A stretch of DNA of 64,000 nucleotides, from assembly GCA_964403525.1 (NCBI GenBank), contig CAYOGE010000006.1, positions 1-64,000 of the forward strand, given 5' to 3'. The first letter of the stretch is position 1. Every line of letters begins with the position of its first letter. Source of the DNA: JAJTGZ01 sp964403525. Its GTDB lineage: Bacteria; Planctomycetota; Phycisphaerae; Phycisphaerales; UBA1924. The position numbers and the translations under genes were made by a program. The notes beneath the pieces were generated by a model. It searched no databases, was not told the DNA's origin, and saw only the letters and a list, made by a program, of their open reading frames with translations. This document shows positions 46,013 to 54,306 of this stretch, one piece after another.

Positions 46013-46936
46013 ATGCCCCGCCGACCAAGCAAGCCCACGCCCCCTCCGCCCGAGGGAGTTGTCCGCCTTCAGCGCCTGATGGCCGATTCGGGCGTGGCCG
46101 CCCGACGCGTGTGCGAGCGCATGATCGAGGAGGGGCGTGTTGAAGTAAACGACCAGGTCGTCACGCAGCTGCCGGTCTTTGTGGACCCGTTCGCCGACAA
46201 AGTCACGGTTGACGGGCGCGAACTGGCCAGGGCGCGTCGGCGCAGCGCCGCGGCGGTACGTGCGGGTGCTCGCCCGGAGATGACGCGCCAGGTCTACGTC
46301 ATGGTGAACAAGCCGCCGCGCGTGCTGACGGCGGTGAGCGACCCGACGGGTCGGGCGACCGTGACCGAGCTCGTGAAGTACCCCTCGCCCGTTCGGCTGT
46401 TCCCGGTCGGTCGGTTGGAGTGGGAGGCCGCGGGCCTGGTGCTCATGACCAACGACGGCGAACTGGCGAACCGGCTCACGCACCCTCGCTACGGTGTCGA
46501 CCGCGTCTTTGAGGTACAGACCAAGGGGTTTGTCGATCCCGGGTTCGTCGCGGACCTTGAGAAAGGGCTGAACCTCAAGGCGCAGCGGGCGGCGCGTGAG
46601 GTCGGCAAGCGAGCCTCGCCGATTACCGTGAAGATCGCCGGCCGCTCGCACGGCGATGACCGCGTTTCGGCGAAGACCTCGCTCCACGCGACGGTGAAGC
46701 CGGGCGGGACCACCAAGCTGATCGACCTGTTCGGCGAGGCGGGCGTGAAGGTCGCCAAGATGATCCAGGTCTCGCTCGGGCCGCTGAAGCTCGTTGACGT
46801 GAAGCCCGGCCAGTGGCGCATCCTGGAGCGGCACGAGGTGCAGGCGCTCAAGAAATTGACCGTCGCGAAGTCGGACGCTGCGACCCAGGCCCGCGGGAAG
46901 GGCCCAAGGTCGGAGGGAGGGGACCGTGATCGTTGA
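46013..46936 (+). CDS. RsuA/RluB/RluE/RluF-family pseudouridine synthase with altered catalytic residue
   Basis: 307 residues. A basic-Pro start leads to an S4 RNA-binding domain (VRLQRLMADSGVAARRVCE, IEEGRVEVNDQVV; about 15-65), then the synthase domain (YVMVNKPPRVLTAV, LFPVGRLEWEAAGLVLMTND, NRLTHPRYGVDRVFEV, VKVAKMIQVSLGPLKL). The family changes uridine to pseudouridine in rRNA. The universal GRLD motif reads GRLE here: Glu136 replaces the catalytic Asp. Activity is therefore doubtful, unless Glu works or the base is a sequencing error. The stop overlaps the YihY start by 11 bp. Confidence 0.87.
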   Translation: MPRRPSKPTPPPPEGVVRLQRLMADSGVAARRVCERMIEEGRVEVNDQVVTQLPVFVDPFADKVTVDGRELARARRRSAAAVRAGARPEMTRQVYVMVNKPPRVLTAVSDPTGRATVTELVKYPSPVRLFPVGRLEWEAAGLVLMTNDGELANRLTHPRYGVDRVFEVQTKGFVDPGFVADLEKGLNLKAQRAAREVGKRASPITVKIAGRSHGDDRVSAKTSLHATVKPGGTTKLIDLFGEAGVKVAKMIQVSLGPLKLVDVKPGQWRILERHEVQALKKLTVAKSDAATQARGKGPRSEGGDRDR

Positions 46937-48317
46937 GGGCCGGAGCGAGGGACTGGCGCACTTCATCCGTCGGTGGGCCGCAGCGATCGGCGAGTGGCTG
47001 GGGCACCGCGCAATCCCGCCGATGGCCGCGGCGCTCGCGTACCGGACCGTCTTCTCAATCATCCCGATCTTCATCATCGGTCTGGTGGTGCTGCAGCGGT
47101 TCATCAACAAGCAGAGCGTGGTGGACGATCTGTTCGGGCGGATCATGTCATGGCTTGGCGTTTCGCAGATCTCCGTGAACGCCGACGAGGCGATGAAGAT
47201 CGACTCCGTGCTCCGCCAGCTCGCCGGCTCCCTTGACAAGCTGAGCTTCACGGGGATCGGGATTATCTCCGGACTGACGCTGATCTACGCGGCGATCTCG
47301 CTGCTGATCGAGCTGGAGAACTCGTTCAACCGGCTCTACAACGCGCCGCGCGGCCGGTCGTTTGTGCGCCGCGTCATGCAGTACTGGCTGCTGATCTCGC
47401 TCGGGCCGGTGCTGCTGGCGGGCAGCTTCTTCGTCGCCGAGAAGGTGACCGGCGCGACCGGGGCGATCGAGGGCGGTTGGCTCCTGCAGACGGCCGGGTT
47501 CCTCAGCAGCGTGGCTATCTCAACGCTGGCGCTCTGGCTGCTCTACATGACGATCCCCAACGCGCGCGTGCGGGCGCTCCCGGCGCTGCAGGGGGCGGTC
47601 GCGGGGGCGGTCGCGCTGGAAGCGGCCAAGTACGGCTTCCACGTTTACCTTGAGCGGGCAGCGCTCAAGTCGCTCTACGGCTCGATGGCGCTGATCCCGC
47701 TCTTCCTGCTGTGGGTCTACATGACCTGGGTGGTGGTGCTGACGGGCCTCCGTGTCAGCTACCTGATCCAGAACGGCCGTCGAGTAACGCTCCTGCACCT
47801 GGCCTCCGGAACGCGCGGCTCAGCCTTCATCGATCCGTCCTACGCGCTGTCGGTCGCGTGCGACGTGGCCGCAGCGTTCGCGGCCGGCAGGTCGAGCGGC
47901 GTGGAAGGGGTCGGCGAGCGTATCGGCATGACCGATCAGGCCGTCCGCCAGATGTTGGAGCGGCTGACGCAGGACGGGGTGCTGGTCGAACTGCAGACCG
48001 GCGGTGCGGAAGGCCGGCAGCGATGGGTCCTCGCTCGCCCCGCAGAAAAGATCGCTGTTGCAGCGGTGCTGCGGAGCGGCTTTGCCGCCGTTGGCGGCGC
48101 GGTTCCGCGAGAGGTCGCAGCGATGCGGGCGGCGCAGGTCGCCGCGGCCGGCGAGCGGACGCTCGCGGATGAACTGGCCGAAGCGGTTGCAACGCCCCCG
48201 TTGCGACCCGCCGCCCTGCGAGCGGGGGAAGAGGACGTATCGCCTGTACCTTCACCCGGCAACGATGAACCAGGCGGTGCGGATGCTGAAGGGAAGCCGG
48301 GCGGGGTCGGCGTATGA
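46926..48317 (+). CDS. YihY/BrkB-family membrane protein with winged-helix tail
   Basis: 463 residues from the GTG at 46926. The N-terminal 280 residues have six membrane segments and the family pattern: PPMAAALAYRTVFSIIPIF, FNRLYNAPRGRSF, LLYMTIPNARVRALPALQGA and SLYGSMALIPLFLLWVYMTW. The cytoplasmic tail (about 295-370) includes a winged-helix-like stretch (VGERIGMTDQAVRQMLERLTQDGVLVE), then an Ala-rich end. YihY proteins have no settled transport role; they were once mis-called RNase BN. The 11-bp overlap with the pseudouridine synthase gene implies an operon, and nuoB follows 42 bp later. Confidence 0.9.
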   Translation: MIVEGRSEGLAHFIRRWAAAIGEWLGHRAIPPMAAALAYRTVFSIIPIFIIGLVVLQRFINKQSVVDDLFGRIMSWLGVSQISVNADEAMKIDSVLRQLAGSLDKLSFTGIGIISGLTLIYAAISLLIELENSFNRLYNAPRGRSFVRRVMQYWLLISLGPVLLAGSFFVAEKVTGATGAIEGGWLLQTAGFLSSVAISTLALWLLYMTIPNARVRALPALQGAVAGAVALEAAKYGFHVYLERAALKSLYGSMALIPLFLLWVYMTWVVVLTGLRVSYLIQNGRRVTLLHLASGTRGSAFIDPSYALSVACDVAAAFAAGRSSGVEGVGERIGMTDQAVRQMLERLTQDGVLVELQTGGAEGRQRWVLARPAEKIAVAAVLRSGFAAVGGAVPREVAAMRAAQVAAAGERTLADELAEAVATPPLRPAALRAGEEDVSPVPSPGNDEPGGADAEGKPGGVGV

Positions 48318-48359
48318 TCGGTCGGCCGGCCCGGACTGCCCGGCCCGCAGGAGAACGCG

Positions 48360-48923
48360 ATGGGTCTTGAAGCGGCTTTGCCAGTTGACGGGTTCGTGAC
48401 AACACAGCTGCGACGCATCATCAATTGGGGGCGCCGCAACAGCCTGTGGCCCATGCCGTTTGCAACGGCCTGCTGCGGTATCGAGCTGATGGCGACCGCC
48501 AGCAGCCGGTACGACCTGGCACGCTTTGGGTCCGAGGCTGTGCGGTTCTCGCCGCGACAGGCGGACCTGCTGATCGTGGCGGGGCGCGTGAGCATCAAGA
48601 CGATGCCCGTGCTCCAGCGGATCTACCTGCAGATGAGCGAGCCCAAGTGGGTGATCTCGATGGGGGCGTGTGCAAGCACGGGCGGCGTGTTTGATACATA
48701 CGCGGTCGTGCAGGGTGTTGACCAGTACATTCCCGTAGACGTCTACGTGCCCGGCTGCCCGCCGCGCCCCGAGCAGCTGATGGAGGGGATCATGGCCATC
48801 CAGCGCATCATCGACAACGAGGGCATCCCGCCGCGGTTTCAGGGTGGCAAGCGTGTCGGGCTAGGCATCGCGCTGCAGCCGTCGGCGCACGAGGTACGCC
48901 CGCAACCTGTCGGCCTTGGGTGA
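48360..48923 (+). CDS. nuoB: NADH-quinone oxidoreductase subunit B (orphan locus)
   Basis: 187 residues. The four ligands of the N2 [4Fe-4S] cluster are present: C38, C39 (TACCGIEL), C104 (SMGACASTGG) and C133 (VPGCPPRPEQL). The N-terminal helix and RYDLARFGSE match NuoB. Subunit B passes electrons to quinone at the base of the complex I arm. AGGAGAA precedes ATG. A terminator-like hairpin follows, and no nuoA, nuoC or other complex I gene is near, so the operon is split in this genome or this is a second copy or a subunit of a related hydrogenase-type complex. Confidence 0.93.
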   Translation: MGLEAALPVDGFVTTQLRRIINWGRRNSLWPMPFATACCGIELMATASSRYDLARFGSEAVRFSPRQADLLIVAGRVSIKTMPVLQRIYLQMSEPKWVISMGACASTGGVFDTYAVVQGVDQYIPVDVYVPGCPPRPEQLMEGIMAIQRIIDNEGIPPRFQGGKRVGLGIALQPSAHEVRPQPVGLG

Positions 48924-48950
48924 GCCTGCGCGGTACCGATGGGTTATGAA

Positions 48951-48978
48951 AACGCCGGCCCAGGGGGCCGGCGTTGTT
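48951..48978. terminator. Bidirectional terminator between nuoB and the lipoprotein gene
   Basis: AACGCCGGCC (48951-48960) pairs with GGCCGGCGTT (48966-48975) around a 5-base loop. GTTTG follows on the plus strand and TTTTC on the minus strand, so it can serve both converging genes. Confidence 0.75.
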
Positions 48979-49001
48979 TGTCTGTGCGGGATCTTGATGG
49001 A

Positions 49002-49463
49002 TTACTTGATCGGGGGCAGGTCGGCCGGGGGCTGAGGGATATCGGCAGGCTTCATGTCCGCGGGCAGTTCCGGGCTCGGACGCGTGAAGAGGTCGAGCCT
49101 GCACGCGCTCGCCGGCGGCACGTTGAACGTGTGCCTGTCCTCGAGCGGCGGGTTCCATCGCGTGATCGGATAGAAGAGCCAGACGCACTGATCGGGCGTA
49201 GCTGATCCTGGGTCGCCCTTGCCCTCATGGAAGCGGACGTGCAGTTTCTGGTCTACCGGGATCTCCCAGGTGTAGAGCACTTGATCGGTGCGCAGGTCAC
49301 GCAACACCACCGTCTGCGGCATGGTCGCCGTGCTGGGGTAGTTGAACTCGTCGTTGGACGCCATCGGATTGCCGGGCGAGAGATACCCGCACCCGCTAAG
49401 GAGGGAAAGAGCTAGCGTCGTAGCGGCGGCAAAGGGCGTTGAGAGCGGACGCAGACGGGGCAT
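49002..49463 (-). CDS. Hypothetical lipoprotein
   Basis: 153 residues from the ATG at 49463, preceded by GGAG. The signal peptide ends in a lipobox, LLSGCGY, so the mature protein is lipid-anchored. The body is a small beta-rich domain (TVVLRDLRTDQVLYTWEIP, KLHVRFHEG, HTFNVPPASACRLDLF) and a Pro-rich tail. I do not recognise the family. It converges on nuoB across a shared terminator. Confidence 0.72.
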   Translation of the reverse strand: MPRLRPLSTPFAAATTLALSLLSGCGYLSPGNPMASNDEFNYPSTATMPQTVVLRDLRTDQVLYTWEIPVDQKLHVRFHEGKGDPGSATPDQCVWLFYPITRWNPPLEDRHTFNVPPASACRLDLFTRPSPELPADMKPADIPQPPADLPPIK

Positions 49464-49636
49464 GACGGTCTCCAAAGAATCTGAAAGTCAAACCGGGTAA
49501 GGGCCGCGATGACACGGCCGGGGTAGTCTATCGGTCAGGGGGCTATGGGGCGTGAGCGATCGGGCGCGGTTCGGTGCTATGTTCGGGATATGATCGGAAG
49601 CAGAGAAGTAGTGCGCATGTACGGAGGTCAGGACCG

Positions 49637-50305
49637 ATGGCACGTCGCAGGCGACTCGAAAGTTCGGTAACAGAACAACCAAGGCGCGATCTTCCGGGTC
49701 GCACGCCGCGAGCGGTGGCCATGCCGAAGCGCCGGGCGAAGGCAGCGCCACAGGTCGAACGCGCGGGCTCGCAGCCCGACGACTCGCTCCCGCCGATTGT
49801 GCGGATCGGGCACGGTTGGGACTTGCACCGCCTCGAGCCGATCGCGCCGGTCGGCGGAGGGCGTCCGATGGTCATCGGCGGGGTTCGAATCGAGAGTGCG
49901 GGCGGGAAGGGCCCCGTCGCCCACAGCGACGGCGACGTGCTGCTCCACGCGGTGACAGACGCAATCCTCGGCGCGCTCGCGCTGCCCGACATCGGGCAGA
50001 TGTTCCCGGACAAGAGCCCACGCAACGAGGGCCGTGCCTCAACGGAGTTTCTCGTCGCGGCGGTCGCGAAGGCGGCTCGCGCTGGGTACGCCGTTGGCAA
50101 TCTTGACTGCACGGTGATCTGCGAACGCCCGAAGATCGGGCCGGTGAAGGCCCAGATCAGGCGGAACCTGGCTCAGGCGCTCGGCGTCCCGCTCGGCCGG
50201 GTAAACGTGAAGGGAAAGACGCACGAGCGTGTCGACGCCGTGGGAGAAGGGCGAGCGATTGAGGCGCACGCGGTGGTCATCATGGTTCCACGCAAGAAGA
50301 GCTAG
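49637..50305 (+). CDS. ispF: 2-C-methyl-D-erythritol 2,4-cyclodiphosphate synthase
   Basis: 222 residues from the ATG at 49637, with GGAGG nine bases upstream. The IspF domain begins near residue 54 (VRIGHGWDLHRLEP); metal ligands D62, H64 and H104 (HSDGDVLLHAVTDAILGAL) are visible, as is the late KGKTHERVDAVGEGRAIEAHA motif. It makes the cyclic diphosphate of the non-mevalonate isoprenoid pathway. The first 53 residues are an extra Arg-rich tail not found in typical 160-residue IspF; an internal ATG at 49721 would shorten it. ispD is not adjacent. Its stop overlaps the converging SDR stop by 4 bp. Confidence 0.93.
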   Translation: MARRRRLESSVTEQPRRDLPGRTPRAVAMPKRRAKAAPQVERAGSQPDDSLPPIVRIGHGWDLHRLEPIAPVGGGRPMVIGGVRIESAGGKGPVAHSDGDVLLHAVTDAILGALALPDIGQMFPDKSPRNEGRASTEFLVAAVAKAARAGYAVGNLDCTVICERPKIGPVKAQIRRNLAQALGVPLGRVNVKGKTHERVDAVGEGRAIEAHAVVIMVPRKKS

Positions 50306-51135
50306 GGTTTGTCGGCACGCCCGACGAACGACCTTCGCCGGACCGCATCACCCAGCGCGGGCCACGCGGCGAGTGCGCACATCACCGTGCGCACGCAGTG
50401 CGCGCGGAAACCGGGCCACACCTCGGCCTTTGGTCGGCGCAGGCACGCGACCACCGCGTCGGCGACGCGCGAGGGTGGCTGCATGATCCAGTCGGGCGAC
50501 TTGCGTGTACGCTCGGTCCGTCCCGAGGAGGCGAGCATGGCCTGCGAGAACTCTGTGCGCGTGCCGATCGGGTGCACGCTTGAGACCTCCACGCCTTTGC
50601 CCGCCAGCTCGATGCGCATCGCGCGGGCAAGGTGGTGCTGTGCCGCCTTGCTGGCGCTGTATGCGCCACCCCGCGGGACCGGCATCAGCGCCAGGCACGA
50701 CGAGCACCAGAGGACATGCCCACGCCGCGGACCATTGTTTCTCAAGAGCCGCTCAACGGCCGGGAGGACGATGTTCAGCGAACCGAACAGGTTGACCTCG
50801 AACATGCGGCGCAGCTCTTCCGGCGGCATCAGGTGCACCGGCTGTTCGGCGCCGTAGCCCGCGTTGGCGAAGACGCTGTAGAGCCCTCCGTGGTCGACCG
50901 CTGCCCGCTCCACGAACTCCGCGCAGGCCTGGGGGGCGGCCACGTCAAGCAGGCAGACGGTGGCCCTGCCCCCGGCGGCGCGGATCCGTCCCGCCAGATC
51001 CTCAAGCCGGTCCAATCGCCTGGCCCCCAGCGCGACGGGCATTCCGGCCGCCGCACAGGCCAGCGCAGTCGCCTCGCCGATCCCGCTTGAGGCACCGGTG
51101 ATCGCGATCGGTCTGCCCCGCAGGTCGTTGCTCAT
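50302..51135 (-). CDS. Short-chain dehydrogenase/reductase
   Basis: 277 residues. The classical SDR fold is clear: TGASSGIG at 14-21 for the cofactor, FANAGYG (NAG motif), and the catalytic set S146, Y159 and K163 (YSASK). ARR at 38-40 after the second strand suggests NADP(H) preference. The C-terminal 60 residues with FRAHCVRTVMCALAAWP may include a hydrophobic helix, as in SDRs acting on lipid-like substrates. The substrate is unknown. It lies 30 bp downstream of murJ on the same strand. Confidence 0.9.
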   Translation of the reverse strand: MSNDLRGRPIAITGASSGIGEATALACAAAGMPVALGARRLDRLEDLAGRIRAAGGRATVCLLDVAAPQACAEFVERAAVDHGGLYSVFANAGYGAEQPVHLMPPEELRRMFEVNLFGSLNIVLPAVERLLRNNGPRRGHVLWCSSCLALMPVPRGGAYSASKAAQHHLARAMRIELAGKGVEVSSVHPIGTRTEFSQAMLASSGRTERTRKSPDWIMQPPSRVADAVVACLRRPKAEVWPGFRAHCVRTVMCALAAWPALGDAVRRRSFVGRADKP

Positions 51136-51165
51136 GGTGCATTGTTGCGGGCCTGTCCGGCCGGC

Positions 51166-52869
51166 TCAGTCCACAACAAGGTCGCGGTACTGCCCCTTTG
51201 ACTGTTGCTTCGAGCGAGAGGTGAGCCACGAGAGCTCGGGCGAGCGTGAGTAGAGCGCCTCGCCGGCGTATGTGCCCGCGCCGAGCCCGACGTAGACGAT
51301 CATGCGCAGCAGGAGCAGCCAGCGCGAGGTGTCCGGGCCGACCGGCCAGATGTTCTTGGTGAGCATCACGATCGCGCCCATGACGAGCACCGCTGCGCAG
51401 ACACGGGTGACCGACCTGCGCGTGGGCCCGTCGAGGATCGGTTCGTGGGCGGGGCAGAACCGGCGCTTGGCAAGGTACATCAGCACGCACGTCTGCAGCA
51501 CGGCCGTCACGCTCGTCGCCCAGGCGATCGCGGCCTCACGCAGGAACCAGATGCCCACGATGTTGAGGAAGAAGTTCGCAACCACCAGCGCGAGCGAGAC
51601 GCGTACCGGGGTGATCGTGTCCCCCTTTGCGTAGAAGGCGCGGGTGAGGAGCTGGTTGAGCGAGAACGCCCAGACCGCGGGCGCAAGCCCCAGCAGCACG
51701 GCGGCGCTGCGAGCCAGATCGCTCTCGTCGAAGCCGCGGTCCTTGGTGATCGAGAAGAGGAGGCGTGTTACGTCGTTGCGAATCAAGACCAGGCCGAGCG
51801 ACGCCGGCAGGCCGATAAAGAGCGACAGCCGCAGGCCACGCCGCAGCGTGTCGAGGAACAACGCGCGGTTGTCGGCTGCACGTGCGAGCATCGGGAAGGC
51901 GGCCGTTGCGACGGCAACGCCGAAGACACCGAGCGGGAACTGGTAGATCAGGCTCGTCGACCGGAGGATGATGTTCGACTTTACGTCGAGCGGGTAAGTG
52001 AAGCCCAGCAGAGTCTTGCCGACCCAGATCGGGTACATCGTGATGGAGAGGTCGACGAACGAGCTGATCTGGAGCCCGCCGAGACCCACCATCACCGGGA
52101 TGAAGGTCTTCAGCATCCGAACCGCCGCGGGCCTTGCCGCCTCGCTGTCACGCTGCCATGCGAAGTGCTTCTTCAGAAGGCGGCTGAACCAGTAGCACTG
52201 CGCGAACGCGGAAAGGACCGTTGCGATGGCCAGCACGTACGCCACCATTGCGTCGGCGGCCTTGCCGGTTACAACGTAGTAGATGCACACGACGGAGATG
52301 AACGCGTTCATGAAGAACGCGCCCGTCATCGAGGCACCGAACCGCCCGTGCACCTGGAGCATCGCCGAGAGGATCGCCGCCATGCAGATCGCGGGCATGA
52401 ACGGGAACATCACCATCATCAACTGCAGCGACGTGCGGCGTGACTCGTCGTAGGGGAGCACCACAAGCAGCAGCAGCAGCACGAACTCGACGACGACCGC
52501 CGTCATCGAAGTCACCCATGCCAGCCGTACCAGCGTGTAGGTGGCAAGCTTGTCGGCTTCTGTGTGGTCGCGCCTGCACGTCAGCGCGTACTCTGGGATA
52601 AACGCCGCCGAGAGCGCTCCCTCGCCGAACAGACGTCTGAAGAGGTTGGGCACTTGGAAAGCCGCGGCGAAGGCCGATCCGAGCGCCGTTGCGCCGAAGA
52701 CCTGCACCACCAGGACATCCCTGAGCATGCCGAAGAAGCGAGAGGCGAGCGTTACAAGGCTCGCCGCTCGCACCGCAGCGCCAAGGCCCGGTTGTATAGC
52801 CGCAGCCCGGACGGACGTTCCCTCTTTCGAGGGACCAGTCGGCTCAGGCTGTTGGGGCGTGTCAGTCAC
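51166..52869 (-). CDS. murJ: Lipid II flippase MurJ
   Basis: 567 residues starting from GTG, with about 14 membrane segments. The N-terminal pattern (LGAAVRAASLVTLASRFFGMLRDVL, then FQVPNLFRRLFGEGALSAAF) is the MurJ/MviN signature, including the conserved Arg residues of the central cavity. It flips lipid-linked peptidoglycan precursor across the inner membrane. Its presence agrees with a peptidoglycan-making planctomycete. A VanZ-like gene lies 58 bp upstream on the same strand. Confidence 0.95.
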   Translation of the reverse strand: MTDTPQQPEPTGPSKEGTSVRAAAIQPGLGAAVRAASLVTLASRFFGMLRDVLVVQVFGATALGSAFAAAFQVPNLFRRLFGEGALSAAFIPEYALTCRRDHTEADKLATYTLVRLAWVTSMTAVVVEFVLLLLLVVLPYDESRRTSLQLMMVMFPFMPAICMAAILSAMLQVHGRFGASMTGAFFMNAFISVVCIYYVVTGKAADAMVAYVLAIATVLSAFAQCYWFSRLLKKHFAWQRDSEAARPAAVRMLKTFIPVMVGLGGLQISSFVDLSITMYPIWVGKTLLGFTYPLDVKSNIILRSTSLIYQFPLGVFGVAVATAAFPMLARAADNRALFLDTLRRGLRLSLFIGLPASLGLVLIRNDVTRLLFSITKDRGFDESDLARSAAVLLGLAPAVWAFSLNQLLTRAFYAKGDTITPVRVSLALVVANFFLNIVGIWFLREAAIAWATSVTAVLQTCVLMYLAKRRFCPAHEPILDGPTRRSVTRVCAAVLVMGAIVMLTKNIWPVGPDTSRWLLLLRMIVYVGLGAGTYAGEALYSRSPELSWLTSRSKQQSKGQYRDLVVD

Positions 52870-52927
52870 AGAGAGGCTCAGGTATCGGCATATCCGCGGT
52901 GGGAGGCACTACACGGGCAAAGAATCG

Positions 52928-53326
52928 TCATCGAGCTCGAGGGTCATGCCGGATGACCCCGTACACGGCGAGCCCGCAAAGAACGCCAAAGCAGTCCGCG
53001 CCCCAGTCGTCCCACGCGGCCGAACGCTTCAGGATGGGGATCGACTGGAGAAGCTCAGTCGCTCCGCCGTACGCGGCGCCAGCCGCAAGCGCCAGCAGAG
53101 CGATTCGCAGGCGCTGCTTCGAGCCAGCGGGGTTCCAGAGGCACAGCAGGAACGAGAACAGGCCGAACGTCAGTCCGTGGATCACCAGATCGGGGCGGGG
53201 GATGACCTCGGGCACAGTGAGGTTGGGCCAAAGCAGGGCGACGGTCAGCACCAGCACATAGACGAAGAACAGCCGCCGCCAAAGGTCCGATCGCCACGGT
53301 GCGGTATTCGCGGGTTGCCGTTCCAC
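52928..53326 (-). CDS. VanZ-like membrane protein
   Basis: 132 residues from a GTG that directly follows the ParA stop (TAAGTG). Four membrane segments (about 14-32, 46-62, 70-88, 108-124) and the VanZ-like spacing, with VIHGLTFGLFSFLL and GATELLQSIPILKRSAAWDD; this polar ELLQ...R..D..D.. segment is the family hallmark. VanZ-like proteins are of uncertain function, often near envelope or polysaccharide genes, as here. Confidence 0.85.
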   Translation of the reverse strand: MERQPANTAPWRSDLWRRLFFVYVLVLTVALLWPNLTVPEVIPRPDLVIHGLTFGLFSFLLCLWNPAGSKQRLRIALLALAAGAAYGGATELLQSIPILKRSAAWDDWGADCFGVLCGLAVYGVIRHDPRAR

Positions 53327-54253
53327 TTAGGCGGTCACCGCGGGCTGGCCGGGGATGGTGACTTGCGGCTTTGCCACGGCTGGTGCAGGCTGGGCTGAGC
53401 GTGCCTGGTTGTTCCCGGCCGAGCGGAGCGCGTCGAGCCCGGCGACCATCGACTCGGCGAGCAATCGGTAATCCTCGGCACCTGCGCAGTGGGGGGCGTA
53501 CTCGAAGATGGTCTTGCCAAAGCTCGGGCACTCGGCGAGCTTGATGTTCCGGCGGGCCGCCGGCTTGAACACCTTGGCGTCGGCGTAGGTCGCACCGGAC
53601 CCGCGGGCCTGCTCAAAGAACGCCTCGATGTCGGCGACAACCTCGCGTGCGTGCGTCGTCGAGTTGTCGTGGGCACAGACGATCACGCCGCTGACGCGCA
53701 GGGCAGGGTTCACTCCTTGCGACACCAGCGCGACGGTCTCGAGGAGCTTGCCGACGCCTTGCAGGGCCAGGAAGTGGGCCTGCATCGGGATCAGCACCTC
53801 CCGCGCCGCCGCGAGCGCGTTCAGGGTGAGCACGCCCAGCGAGGGCGGGCAGTCCATCATGATGAAGTCGAAGCGATCCCCCCATTGGGCCAAAGCGGCC
53901 GAAAGCCGGGTGAGCCGGTCTGGAGCGCTGGCCAGCTCCGTTTCAACCGCGGCGAGGCTGGTCTCGGCGGGGATGAGCACCAGGTTGGGCCGGGTCTCGC
54001 GGGCGACTGAGTTCAGCGGCGTTGAAGGGTCCAGCAGCAGGTCGTAGGCGGTTGCCTCCCCATCGGCTACGGTGACTCCCAGGTGGAGCGTTGCGTGGGC
54101 CTGCGGATCAAGGTCGATCAGCAGCACGCGGCGGCCGCGGAGGGCGATGCCGGCGGCAAGGTTCACCGCTGTGGTCGTCTTGCCAACGCCCCCCTTCTGG
54201 TTCATCAGAGCGATGGAGCGGTTGAGGGTGGGTAGCTTGGCGCCTCCGTGCAT
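53327..54253 (-). CDS. ParA/MinD-type ATPase (ParA family)
   Basis: 308 residues from the ATG at 54253. KGGVGKTT at 20-27 is the deviant Walker A with both lysines, IDLDPQAHATL is the A' strand, and FDFIMMDCPPSLGVLT is Walker B, all as in ParA/Soj partition ATPases. The tail after residue 280 is Ala/Pro-rich. No parB or parS-like gene follows, so a role in placing a cell-envelope or polysaccharide complex is as likely as chromosome partition; this is inference. TATACT six bases before the ATG suggests a leaderless start. Confidence 0.9.
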   Translation of the reverse strand: MHGGAKLPTLNRSIALMNQKGGVGKTTTAVNLAAGIALRGRRVLLIDLDPQAHATLHLGVTVADGEATAYDLLLDPSTPLNSVARETRPNLVLIPAETSLAAVETELASAPDRLTRLSAALAQWGDRFDFIMMDCPPSLGVLTLNALAAAREVLIPMQAHFLALQGVGKLLETVALVSQGVNPALRVSGVIVCAHDNSTTHAREVVADIEAFFEQARGSGATYADAKVFKPAARRNIKLAECPSFGKTIFEYAPHCAGAEDYRLLAESMVAGLDALRSAGNNQARSAQPAPAVAKPQVTIPGQPAVTA

Positions 54254-54259
54254 GGCGCA

Positions 54260-54265
54260 AGTATA
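54260..54265 (-). promoter_or_regulatory. -10 box (TATACT) of the parA-like gene
   Basis: TATACT on the minus strand is followed by six bases and the ATG at 54253. An ATGACG-like -35 lies 15 bp upstream. It falls between the parA-like gene and the WecA-like gene, so the parA-vanZ-murJ part can be expressed separately. Confidence 0.55.
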
Positions 54266-54306
54266 CATGGTGCGGGCGCCCGTCATTTTCCGGGCAATCC
54301 TCGGTT

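Noticed and set aside
45812..47251. Long upstream extension of the bactofilin frame on the minus strand
   Set aside because: It lies antisense to the pseudouridine synthase and YihY genes, whose motifs are clear; the bactofilin start at 45811 has a good SD.
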